64,000 nt of DNA from Nocardioides alcanivorans (GTDB lineage: Bacteria; Actinomycetota; Actinomycetes; Propionibacteriales; Nocardioidaceae): positions 186,001-250,000 of the forward strand of contig NZ_JAKGRW010000012.1 in the NCBI RefSeq assembly GCF_021555175.1. The letters are read 5' to 3'. The position numbers were made by a program, and so were the translations under genes. The stretch's first letter is position 1. The number at the start of each line of letters is the position of its first letter. Under the pieces are notes generated by a model that saw only the letters and a program-made list of their open reading frames with translations, made no database searches and had not been told where the DNA came from. This document shows positions 45,154-57,842 of the stretch, piece by piece.

Positions 45154-45567
45154 CTAGATGATCTCGAGCGTCCAACCGCTCTTCAATACGGTGACGGTAT
45201 CTGGCTCTCCCGACAAAAGCTGCGGTTCCACAGCTAATTCGATGTCGCCGAGCGAGTTCCGCTGGAACGTGAGGCGGTCGCCAGGCTCTGCACGGAGGTC
45301 ACGAAGGAGACCAGCGATCTGGGTGAGTCGATACTCCGAACGGGTGCCGATCCCCAAGTCTTTGGTGTTGTAGAAGACGAAGCGGGCTGACCAGAAGATG
45401 TCCAGTTCCGGAACCCACATCTGTACCTGCCGAGCCGGATTCTGCACGGTCTTATCCAAGGCCGGGAAGATCCCCAGGACGCGCTGATCCTTAGGAATGA
45501 GGATGCCAGACTGGTGTGTCTTGGCAGCACCGGTGTCGGTCGGACTCAGGATCTTGCCAACTTTCAC
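45154..45567 (-). CDS. stand-alone EcoRII-N-like DNA-recognition protein
   Basis: The 137-residue protein aligns by eye with the N-terminal effector domain of EcoRII. EcoRII has LSANDTGATGGHQVGLYIP; here it is LSPTDTGAAKTHQSGILIP. EcoRII has LFPSINHTRELNP, here IFPALDKTVQNPA. EcoRII has YYNSRHFGKTRNEKRIT, here FYNTKDLGIGTRSEYRLT. That domain is a B3-like fold that binds CCWGG. No nuclease domain is attached. The GTG start at 45567 overlaps the SNF2 gene stop. It is probably the sequence-specific DNA reader of the restriction complex. Confidence 0.75.
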   Translation of the reverse strand: MKVGKILSPTDTGAAKTHQSGILIPKDQRVLGIFPALDKTVQNPARQVQMWVPELDIFWSARFVFYNTKDLGIGTRSEYRLTQIAGLLRDLRAEPGDRLTFQRNSLGDIELAVEPQLLSGEPDTVTVLKSGWTLEII

Positions 45568-47357
45568 GGGGTCGTCCCTTCTGTAAGGGCCGACCTGTCG
45601 GCCTGTCGGACACCTGCTTCCACGGCGTCCGCGACGTCGCGCTTGTGTTCTGCCCTGAGTACCGCGTCCTCCTCGACGGTCCCGGCGTAGTAGAACTCGT
45701 GCACGAAGACGGTGCGATGCTGACCCGTGCGATGGGCCCGGGCCGTTCCTTGATCCGTGGCCGCAGGATTCCACTCCGGGTTGAAGTGGAAGACGTGGTT
45801 GGCTGCTGTAATATTCAGGCCGACTCCGGCGGCCTTGGGGTTCATAACGAGGACTGCCGCGCCAGCGACCTGGCCGAACTGGTCGATCAGCGCTTGTCGC
45901 TCCGTTGGACTCGATCGACCGTCCACCGCAGCAACAAGGTTCACCCCGGGTATCGCTCGAATCCGCTCAACTAAGCGGTCCACGCTCAGCGTGAAGGAGG
46001 TGAATACCAATGCCTTTTCGCCACAGGAGGCCAGTTGCTCGATCAGTTCCATCAAGTGGACGAACTTCGGCTCGTTGTGAATCTCCGTTTCGGACCGCTC
46101 GGTGTCACCAAGGGCACAGAACTGTCTCTGAGCCTGCAATGCGGGCAGGCCAACCCCTAGGACGGTCGTAATCTGCTCATACCGTTGGCGCATCGCGGGC
46201 GTGAGCTCAAAGGTCACGACCTTGTCGATCCTACTCGGCAGTTGCGAACCGACCTCAGCAACTCGGCGTCGGAGGATCACCGGCGCAACCGCCCTACCGG
46301 TGCGCTCGGCCTCTGCCAGGTCACGCTCCCGCCCGACAACCGAGGCGCCGTGACAGCGAGCGACCGATGGCACCACGAACTCGACGATTGACCATATGTC
46401 AGCCAAGCCGTTCTCGACGGGCGTACCCGTGATGGCAATTCCGACCCTGCGGTTCAATCCCTTGACTGCCCTTGCGCGTTGGCTGTCGGGATTCTTGATT
46501 GCTTGCGCCTCGTCGATTATCACGATGTCCCAAGGGTGATCACCCATGAATGTCAGATCGTTCGACAGGGTCTCATATGAGGTGATCACCACGTCGTATG
46601 GCGAGAAGGAACCTGCGACGCCGACCCTGGAGCTGCCGGCATGCAGAAGCCATCGGATGTGGGGGGTGAATCGGGACAGTTCGCGCCCCCAATTCAGAAG
46701 CAGCGCGGCCGGCGCGACCACCAGTGAGATCCCCGAACTCTTCCGCTCGGCGAGAAGGGTGATCGCTTGGAGGGTCTTGCCCAAGCCCATCTCGTCGGCG
46801 ATCAGAGTCCCTACGCCGTGGCCGGCCATAGACCGGATGAATGCAGACCCGGCTACTTGGTAGGGATAGAGAGTCGCGTCGACGATGGCCGCCGGCGCTA
46901 CTTCGGAGGTCGCCCGCTCGGCCTCCAACGTAGGATCCAAGTGCACGTCGTCGACCAAGAGTTCGAACGCTGGGAATCCCACGATCAGTTCTTGGTACTG
47001 GCCGAGGCTCAACTTCCCGATCGTCAGCGCTGCCGCATTAAGAGCCTCGAAGGCCGAGGCCACCGCTTCCGGTTGCAGTGGATGACAGGCGGCGCCGAGT
47101 ATGACGTGTTCCTGCCCTAAACGGATCTGCCGCGCCCGTGCTCCGAACTGTGCCTCCACGTTGATTGCCAAATTGTCCAAGCTGTCGCCCGTGAGGTGGA
47201 TCCGGACACTCGCCGCCTTGCGAGAGGCTCGCGACAGCATGTCCGCGGGAATCTCCTCCGACGTCACGAGACGGGCGACATCTGCCCACGAAAGGTGACT
47301 CCGTTGACTGTCGGCCTCGACACGCAAGAGCTCAGATCCCAATAGTTCGAAATCCAT
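45564..47357 (-). CDS. SNF2/RAD54-family DNA translocase
   Basis: The 597-residue protein has an N-terminal unassigned ~180 residues and a complete SNF2 motor: LYPYQVAGSAFI, motif I DEMGLGKTLQAITLL, motif II DEAQAIKNPDSQRAR, TGTPVENGLADIW, EKALVFTSFTLSVDR, and motif VI GTARAHRTGQHRTV. It hydrolyses ATP to move on duplex DNA. The start used is the ATG at 47357. The stop overlaps the EcoRII-N-like gene by 4 bases. Confidence 0.93.
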   Translation of the reverse strand: MDFELLGSELLRVEADSQRSHLSWADVARLVTSEEIPADMLSRASRKAASVRIHLTGDSLDNLAINVEAQFGARARQIRLGQEHVILGAACHPLQPEAVASAFEALNAAALTIGKLSLGQYQELIVGFPAFELLVDDVHLDPTLEAERATSEVAPAAIVDATLYPYQVAGSAFIRSMAGHGVGTLIADEMGLGKTLQAITLLAERKSSGISLVVAPAALLLNWGRELSRFTPHIRWLLHAGSSRVGVAGSFSPYDVVITSYETLSNDLTFMGDHPWDIVIIDEAQAIKNPDSQRARAVKGLNRRVGIAITGTPVENGLADIWSIVEFVVPSVARCHGASVVGRERDLAEAERTGRAVAPVILRRRVAEVGSQLPSRIDKVVTFELTPAMRQRYEQITTVLGVGLPALQAQRQFCALGDTERSETEIHNEPKFVHLMELIEQLASCGEKALVFTSFTLSVDRLVERIRAIPGVNLVAAVDGRSSPTERQALIDQFGQVAGAAVLVMNPKAAGVGLNITAANHVFHFNPEWNPAATDQGTARAHRTGQHRTVFVHEFYYAGTVEEDAVLRAEHKRDVADAVEAGVRQADRSALTEGTTP

Positions 47358-47407
47358 GCTGCCGGTCCTCCTTTCCGCTGCGCGAATCGAGGCTACAGTC
47401 TTGGCGC

Positions 47408-47836
47408 TCAGGTCGGGCCAGTATGCGTCAAGCCGTCGAGACAGGTTGTGATGTCCGCGGCCACCCACGCGGGGTCTTGGTGCTCCCAATACCGACGGAC
47501 CGTCCAACCGGCGGATTCGAGGTCCCGAGTCGACTCGAGGTCTCGAGCGCGGTTGGCGGCGATCTTCGCCAACCAGAAGCTGGTTCTGGTCTTGGGCGTC
47601 ACGAAGTGCACCGGACACCCATGCCAAAAGCAGCCGTCGATGAAAACCGCCAGTCGGTGCCGCGTGAACGCGATGTCGACGGTCCGCCGTGAGCTCTCCG
47701 GGACCCGGTGGTTGACCCTGTAGCGCAGCCCCTGCCTGTGTAGGAGCGAACGCACAGCGACCTCAGGTTTAGTGTCGCGGCCCCGGGTCACCGACATCCT
47801 CCGCCGCACTGCCGGATCAACCTCGGGAACTGTCAT
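47408..47836 (-). CDS. vsr: Vsr-type mismatch endonuclease
   Basis: The 142-residue protein has the Vsr core: KPEVAVRSLLHRQGLRYRVN, TVDIAFTRHRLAVFIDGCFW then HGCPVH, and the PKTRTSFWLAKIAANRARD region. Vsr nicks at T:G mismatches formed when 5-methylcytosine deaminates in a C5-MTase target, so it fits the Dcm-type enzyme opposite. It is the first gene of the five-gene minus-strand operon, 50 bases ahead of the SNF2 gene. An IS element lies 77 bases upstream of its start. Confidence 0.95.
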   Translation of the reverse strand: MTVPEVDPAVRRRMSVTRGRDTKPEVAVRSLLHRQGLRYRVNHRVPESSRRTVDIAFTRHRLAVFIDGCFWHGCPVHFVTPKTRTSFWLAKIAANRARDLESTRDLESAGWTVRRYWEHQDPAWVAADITTCLDGLTHTGPT

Positions 47837-47951
47837 GTTCTCATCATGCCCACTCGTGGCCGATCTTTTCTCTACAGTCCCCTAGCGCCCAACCTTGAAC
47901 CAAGCCAGCGCACTGAATCGCACTGGGTTTCGTTCCGCTTGATCAGTCAGG

Positions 47952-48272
47952 ATGGGAACGATGGCCAGGTATACGAACGAGATGCGTGAGCGGGCAGTGC
48001 GGATGGTCGCTGAGGTCCGCCCGGAGCACCCGCACGAGACGGCAGCGTTGCGGCACGTCGCGGGGTTGCTGGGGATGAACGTCGAGACCCTGCGGCTGTG
48101 GGTCCACCGTGCTGAGGTCGACGCCGGGAAGCGGCCCGGGACCACGACGGATGAGGCGGAGGAGATCAAGCGCCTCAAGCGTGAGGTAGCCGAGCTCCGC
48201 AGGGCGAACGAGATCTTGAAGTCCGCCTCAGTGTTTTTCGCCAAGGAACTCGACCGCCCCACGACGAGATGA
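47952..48272 (+). CDS. IS3-family transposase OrfA
   Basis: The 106-residue protein has an N-terminal helix-turn-helix (MRERAVRMVAEVRPEHPHET, VAGLLGMNVETLRLWVHRAE) and a C-terminal leucine-zipper-like helix (EEIKRLKREVAELRRANEIL) ending KSASVFFAKELDRP. It binds the IS ends. ATGs at 47952 and 47961 are both possible. The stop overlaps the OrfB start by 4 bases; a fused OrfAB by frameshifting is typical of IS3. Confidence 0.93.
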   Translation: MGTMARYTNEMRERAVRMVAEVRPEHPHETAALRHVAGLLGMNVETLRLWVHRAEVDAGKRPGTTTDEAEEIKRLKREVAELRRANEILKSASVFFAKELDRPTTR

Positions 48273-49207
48273 TCCGCTACATCGACGAGCACAAGGATCA
48301 GTTCGGGGTCGAGGCCATCTGCCGGGTGCTGCGTCCGGCAGTTCGTGGGTTCATCACCTCCCGTGGCTACCGGGCCGCGAAGACCAGAGCCCCGTCGGCG
48401 CGGTCGTTGAAGGACGAGTTGCTGGTGCCGGAGATCGCCCGGTTGCACGTCGAGAACTACGGCGTCTACGGGGTCCGGAAGATGCACGCCCTGATGCGAC
48501 GCCAGGGCTGGGAGATCGGTCGCGATCAGACCGCTCGGCTGATGAAACTCGCCGACGTTCGTGGGGTGAAGCGGTCGAAGAAGGTGTTCACCACGAAGCC
48601 GGATCCGGCGGCGGTGAAGCCGGCCGACTTGGTCCAACGGCGCTTCCACGCGCCCGCGCCGCGGCGGCTATGGGTTGCCGACATCACCTACGTCGCGACC
48701 TGGTCGGGGTTCGCCTACGTGGCGTTCGTGACCGACGTCTACTCACGCCGGATCGTCGGGTGGAACGTCGCCGCGACGTTGAAGGCCGACATCCTCCCCT
48801 TGCAGGCGCTCGACATGGCCGCGTGGGACGCCAAGCGCGAGGGCGCGGTCGATCTGACCGGGCTGGTCCATCACGCCGACCACGGCTCGAACTACCTCTC
48901 GATCGTCTACACCGACCGAATCGGCGAACTCGGCGCGAAGCCCTCCACGGGCACCGTCGGCGACTCCTTCGATAACGCGCTGGCCGAGGCCGTCAACGGG
49001 CTCTACAAGACCGAACTCATCAGACGGCGCGGGCCGTGGCGCACGATCGAGCAGGTCGAGCTCGCGACGCTGGAGTACGTGTGGTGGTGGAACAACCAAC
49101 GCCTTCACGGGGAGCTCGACATGCGCACCCCGCTCGAGGTCGAGGCCGCGTACTACGCTGCCCAAGAATCATCCCGGCCAGCACTCGCTGTCCAAGGGAA
49201 CGCATAG
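48269..49207 (+). CDS. IS3-family transposase OrfB (DDE integrase core)
   Basis: The 312-residue protein has an HTH_21-like N-terminus (YGVYGVRKMHALMRRQGWEI) and an rve integrase core with catalytic D in WVADITYVATWSG, D in GLVHHADHGSNYLS, and E in SFDNALAEAVNGLYKTELI. The C-terminal VWWWNNQRLHGELDM is typical. All three catalytic residues are present, so the enzyme should be active. Confidence 0.95.
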   Translation: MIRYIDEHKDQFGVEAICRVLRPAVRGFITSRGYRAAKTRAPSARSLKDELLVPEIARLHVENYGVYGVRKMHALMRRQGWEIGRDQTARLMKLADVRGVKRSKKVFTTKPDPAAVKPADLVQRRFHAPAPRRLWVADITYVATWSGFAYVAFVTDVYSRRIVGWNVAATLKADILPLQALDMAAWDAKREGAVDLTGLVHHADHGSNYLSIVYTDRIGELGAKPSTGTVGDSFDNALAEAVNGLYKTELIRRRGPWRTIEQVELATLEYVWWWNNQRLHGELDMRTPLEVEAAYYAAQESSRPALAVQGNA

Positions 49208-49294
49208 GAACGAAACCCAGTGCGATTCACACCCCACAGATGAGATGAACCGCAGGTTGCCCTGCGGTGTACCGACAAGCTCGACAAGCGAGCT

Positions 49295-49309
49295 GGTGGA
49301 GCCTAGGGG
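49295..49309. repeat. 15-bp copy of the tRNA-Ala 3' end (att-like, left)
   Basis: GGTGGAGCCTAGGGG is identical to 49919-49933, which overlaps the 3' end of the tRNA-Ala gene. Duplicated tRNA 3' ends are the hallmark of integrase-mediated insertion. Confidence 0.6.
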
Positions 49310-49346
49310 GTTTCTGGGTTCAGGACATAGGCAACAGTCCAGTGGT

Positions 49347-49866
49347 ATGTCGAAAACCAGGGGCGCCGTCTTGAAAGTCATCACCAAAGAACTGTCCGTC
49401 ACCACCGCAGCAAAGAAGTATGGCTACTCCCGCCAGCACCTCCTAGCCCGATACAAAGAGGGCGGGCTCGACGCCGTCGACCCCCGCTCACGTCGGCCCC
49501 ACACCACGAGCAACGCGACCAGCAGCCAGGTCCGCGACCTGATCGTCGAGCTCCGACTCCAGCTGACCAAGGACGGCCTCGATGCCGACCCCGTCACCAT
49601 CGCCTAGCACCTGGCCCACCTCAACTTCGGTGTCCGGGAAAGCGGTTACAGGTCAAGACCAGCTTCCGTCGCGCCGGCAGAATGCACCACCTCGGCACCG
49701 GCCACGCCCACCGCGGCACCCGAATCGTCGCCATCGCCGACGACGCCACCGTGACCGTCATCAAGCTCGAAACCAGCGAGATCCCCTCCAGCCACACCAT
49801 CGACCCCGACAGGACCTACTGGCGCAACACGCAGCGAGCCCCCGGCCGATGGCCGGGGCTCGCTGA
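49347..49866 (+). pseudogene. IS481-family transposase, internally deleted
   Basis: The N-terminal helix-turn-helix part (SVTTAAKKYGYSRQHLLARY, GLDAVDPRSRRPHTTS) ends at a TAG at 49605-49607, where WHL would be expected. After a few codons the frame changes. Only the C-terminal beta domain survives (FRRAGRMHHLGTGHAHRGTR, ATVTVIKLETSEIPS). The central DDE integrase domain is deleted. The following TGTCACACATGTCGCGACT / TGTCACCCATGTCTCGACT repeats (from about 49868) look like the right terminal region of an IS481 element. Confidence 0.75.
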
Positions 49867-49918
49867 CTGTCACACATGTCGCGACTCAGGTGTCACCCAT
49901 GTCTCGACTCATCACATC

Positions 49919-49933
49919 GGTGGAGCCTAGGGG
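49919..49933. repeat. 15-bp att-like repeat at the tRNA-Ala 3' end (right)
   Basis: This is the partner of the identical sequence at 49295-49309. Its last 13 bases are the acceptor and T-arm end of tRNA-Ala. Confidence 0.6.
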
Positions 49934-49993
49934 ACTCGAACCCCTAACCCCCTGCTTGCAAAGCAGGTGCGCTACCAATTGCGCCAAGGCCCC
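49921..49993 (-). tRNA. tRNA-Ala (anticodon TGC)
   Basis: The 73-nt cloverleaf has acceptor stem GGGGCCT/AGGCTCC containing the alanine identity pair G3:U70 and anticodon loop TTTGCAA (anticodon TGC). The T arm is AGGGGTTCGAGTCCCCT. The 3' end is followed by CCG rather than an encoded CCA. Confidence 0.95.
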
Positions 49994-50038
49994 TGGTGGT
50001 CACCGCCCGGAGCGGCCCGGTGACCCAAGAGAAGACCG

Positions 50039-50167
50039 TCAGGCCTTCTTGTTCACGTCGTCGGTCGCTGCGGCCCAGAGAGCCTGCTCCTGCTTCGACG
50101 CGTCGAGCTTCTTCTTGGCGAAGACGGCTCCGGCGGCAGCGAGAGCGATGAGCAGCAACTTCTTCAT
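50039..50167 (-). CDS. DLW-39 family small protein
   Basis: The 42-residue peptide [20 protein letters not shown]... contains [14 protein letters not shown] and matches the DLW-39 family, a tiny actinobacterial protein consistently found near gyrA and tRNA-Ile/Ala. It is one short hydrophobic helix and a charged tail. Function is unknown. GGGAGA lies upstream of the ATG at 50167. Confidence 0.88.
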   Translation of the reverse strand: MKKLLLIALAAAGAVFAKKKLDASKQEQALWAAATDDVNKKA

Positions 50168-50226
50168 GGGGGTCTCCCTTGGTCGTGGGTGATACGGACC
50201 CAGTGTGTCTGAAGGGGAAAAACTTG

Positions 50227-50300
50227 TGGGCCTAACAGGACTTGAACCTGTGACCTCTTCCTTATCAGGGAAGCGCTCTAACCGTCTGAGCTATAGGCCC
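50227..50300 (-). tRNA. tRNA-Ile (anticodon GAT)
   Basis: The 74-nt cloverleaf has acceptor stem GGGCCTA/TAGGCCC, D arm GCTCAGACGGTTAGAGC and anticodon loop CTGATAA (anticodon GAT). The T arm is ACAGGTTCAAGTCCTGT. CCA is not encoded (CAA follows A73). Its position just after DUF3566/gyrA on the minus strand is conserved in Actinobacteria. Confidence 0.96.
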
Positions 50301-50352
50301 TCAGCGACCGGGAAAGACTAGCCCACCCGGTCGCACGGCAGCAAAACGGGGC

Positions 50353-50864
50353 TCACTTCTCCTCTTCGGAGAGGGTCAGCTCGACGCCGCCGAGCAGCGC
50401 CGCAGCCATGTTGTAGAGGAACGCGGAGAGCGTGGCGATGGCCGTGATGAGTACGACGTCGATCACCGCGACCAGCATCGTGAAGCCGAGCACCCGCGAC
50501 GTACCGAGGTAGTCCTCGATCGCGAAGTCGCTGCTGTTCTCGCCGATGACGTCGAGCACCATCTGGTTGATCGACGACCACACGCCGGCTGCGCCGAGCA
50601 CGCCCCAGACGACGGCGACCGCCACGACGGTCACCACCCCGAGCGCCACCGACAGCAGGAACGACGTCTTCATGACCGACCAGGGGTCGATGCGGGTCAG
50701 CGTCAGCTTCGCCCGCCGGGGGCGGCGACCGCCTGAGGAGGCAGCCGCCTTGTCCTGGGCCTTCTGCGAGTGCGGGTCGGCGTTGGCCCGCATCTGGTCT
50801 GCTGCCGACGAGATCGCCGTCGAGATGCGTTCCTTGAGGGGCGTCTTCTGTTGCTCCTCGGTCA

Positions 50865-50865
<1 letters not shown>
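50353..50865 (-). CDS. DUF3566 membrane protein
   Basis: The 170-residue protein has a charged N-terminus, [20 protein letters not shown] (the DUF3566 signature), and two membrane helices ([40 protein letters not shown]). Members are encoded directly downstream of gyrA across Actinobacteria; function unknown. The ATG at 50865 overlaps the gyrA stop (TGATG). Confidence 0.93.
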
Positions 50866-53618
<2,753 letters not shown>

Positions 53619-53672
53619 GGAGTTCTGTCCTTCTGAAGTCTTCTACTCGTATCTAAGGGATCCACTAGAGAG

Positions 53673-55862
<2,190 letters not shown>

Positions 55863-55970
55863 TCATAAACACGCTCTGCAGCGCCGTATGGGCGGGGCAA
55901 TGGGTCCCCCTATGGTCGCGAGGCCCTCAGATCCGCATTTCGAGCCGTTGCGGAGTCGAGTCGACGCGGG

Positions 55971-56698
55971 TCAGCCGTAGGTGTCGCGTGGACCGCGACC
56001 GTCTCGCACCGAGAACCGGCCCTTGCGCCAGTGGGGGAGGTTGGGCCCGAGTACGTCGATCACCAGCACCGAGCCGTGGCCGAGCTCCTCGTTGAGCCGC
56101 TTCACCAGCTGTGGCGCCAACAGCTTCATCTGCGTCGCCCACGCCGTGGAGTCAGTCTGGACCGTCAGCTTGCCGTCGGCGAACGAGACCGGCGAGCAGT
56201 GCTGCGCCACGTCGTCCCCGACCAGCTGCGCCCACCGGCCGAAGACGGCGTGGACCCGCAGGTCGAGTGCCCACCCCCGGTCCGAGACGAGGCGACCCAG
56301 GCTGGAGTCGAGCAGCTGCGGGTCGCGGGCGTCGGGGTGCGCCCCGGACGACTTCGGCATGATCCGCTTGCGTCCGACCCGGCGCCGGTTGGGCTTGGGC
56401 TTGCCGCCGGGCGAGCCGGCAATCGCCTTCGACACGTAGCGGGCAAGGTCGAGACCACTCTCGTCATGTGTCTCGTCGATCCAGAAGTCACGCTCGGCCG
56501 CTTCCCCCTCGATCGCGGCGTCACCCTCGGGCGCGGCGTCACCCTCGGAGATCGAGCTGCCCTCGGAGATCGAGCCTGTCGAGATCCCGGTCTCGACAGG
56601 CTCGACCTCCGGTACCAGCTCCGTCTCCGGTGCAGGATCGACGCTCGACGGTGACGGCTCGGCCTCGGACGGCGGGGAGTCTCGAACTCGTCAGTCAC
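55971..56698 (-). CDS. dciA: DciA / DUF721 replicative-helicase operator (one frameshift)
   Basis: The C-terminal DUF721 domain (PQLLDSSLGRLVSDRGWALD, VHAVFGRWAQLVGDDVAQHC, ADGKLTVQTDSTAWATQMKL, LGPNLPHWRKGRFSVRDGRG) identifies DciA, the ancestral DnaB-helicase loader partner. The N-terminal ~110 residues are acidic and low-complexity. The frame breaks in the G4 run 56674-56677. Adding one base gives TDEFETPPPSEAEPSPSSVD and 242 residues. Part of the linker is encoded by the palindromic repeat at 56570-56605. The GTG start at 56698 overlaps the recF stop. Confidence 0.88.
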
Positions 56699-57840
56699 GG
56701 GTCACCTCGCCGCCGGCAACCCCATAACGGGTGCCTCCGAGGAAGCCGGGTACGTCGTCGGGCACGGCGGCGGTCACCAGCACCTGTTCGGCACCGGCCA
56801 CCATCGAGGCGAGCTGCTGGCGTCGCTCCGTGTCGAGCTCGGCGAACACGTCGTCGAGCACGAGGATGGGGTCGTCACCGTCACTGCTCAGCAGCTCATA
56901 GCTGGCGAGCTTCAGCGCCAGGGCGAACGACCACGACTCGCCGTGCGAGGCATAGCCCTTCACCGGCAGGCGCAGTCCGTCGGCAACACCGAGGCTGAGC
57001 TGCAGCTCGTCGCGGTGCGGTCCGGCCAGCGTCACACCACGATCGAGCTCCTCGCGGCGCTTCTCCTCCAGCACGGCCCGGAAGGCGCCTTCGAGGGGCC
57101 CCTGCTCTGGCAGCACCGCACCCAGGTCGAACGAAGGGGTCAGCACCAGGTCGGCCGCATCGCGATCCGCGCCGCGGGCCACGGCGGCGTACGCCTTGCC
57201 GAGGTAGGGGCGAAGGGCGTCGACCAGCTCGAAGCGGGCGGCCATGATCTCGGCACCGGTGCGGGCCAGGTGCTCGTCCCAGACCACGAGGGTGTCGGTG
57301 ATCTCGCTCTCCACTCGACGCGATCCGCCCTTGGCGCGTGCCTGCTTGAGCAGGCTGTTGCGCTGCTTGAGCACCCGGTCGTAGTCGGCCTTGGTGCCAG
57401 CCATCCGTGGCGTCCGCAGCACCATCAGGTCATCGAGGAAGCGTCTCCGGTCGCCCGGGTCGCCCTTCACCAGGGCGAGGTCCTCGGGGAGAAGACCACG
57501 GTGCGCACCAGACCGATCAGGTCGCGGGTGCGGGGAGCACCGAACGGTTCACCCGGGCCCGGTTGGCTCGGCCGGGGTTGAGCTCGACCTCGAGCACCGC
57601 CGTACGACCGTCGCGCACCACTGCGGCCCGCACCACCGCACGCTCCGCACCGGCCCGGATGAGCGGAGCGTCGCTGGCGACCCGATGGGAAGCGAGTCGA
57701 CTGAGGTAGTCGATCGCCTCGACGAGGTTGGTCTTGCCCTGGCCGTTGCGGCCGACGAAGACGTTGACGCCCGGCTCCAGCGGCAGCTCGAGGGCGGGGT
57801 AGGAGCGGAAGTCGTGCAGGGTGAGGTGGGAGACGTGCAC
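56691..57840 (-). CDS. recF: DNA recombination protein RecF (two frameshifts)
   Basis: The SMC-like ATPase has Walker [21 protein letters not shown], the RecF signature [20 protein letters not shown], the ABC-like [18 protein letters not shown], and Walker [14 protein letters not shown]. It loads RecA at gaps with RecO/RecR. Missing bases in the G4 runs 57532-57535 and 57486-57489 break the frame. Restoring them gives [20 protein letters not shown] then DLALVKG, and 383 residues. The GTG start at 57840 follows the gnd stop by 2 bases. Confidence 0.93.
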
Positions 57841-57842
57841 CG

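Larger units (their letters stand above)
47914..49229 (+). mobile_element. complete IS3-family insertion sequence, 1316 bp
   Basis: Perfect 23-bp terminal inverted repeats bound the element: TGAATCGCACTGGGTTTCGTTCC at 47914-47936 and its complement at 49207-49229. The flanks show a 3-bp direct repeat CAC (47911-47913 and 49230-49232), the expected target duplication for IS3 elements. Two overlapping transposase frames lie between. Intact ends and genes suggest a recent and possibly active copy. Confidence 0.95.

Noticed and set aside
45568..45774. N-terminal extension of the EcoRII-N-like protein and, similarly, of the SNF2 protein (to 47627)
   Set aside because: The extra residues are arginine-rich and read through the neighbouring gene or intergenic DNA. 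The family homology begins at the GTG at 45567 and the ATG at 47357.
39561..47836. Assignment of the island to BREX, DISARM or Thoeris
   Set aside because: None of the signature genes (pglZ, brxL, drmA/drmB, thsA) is visible. The SNF2, GHKL, HNH and EcoRII-N set fits a MORC-associated restriction system better.
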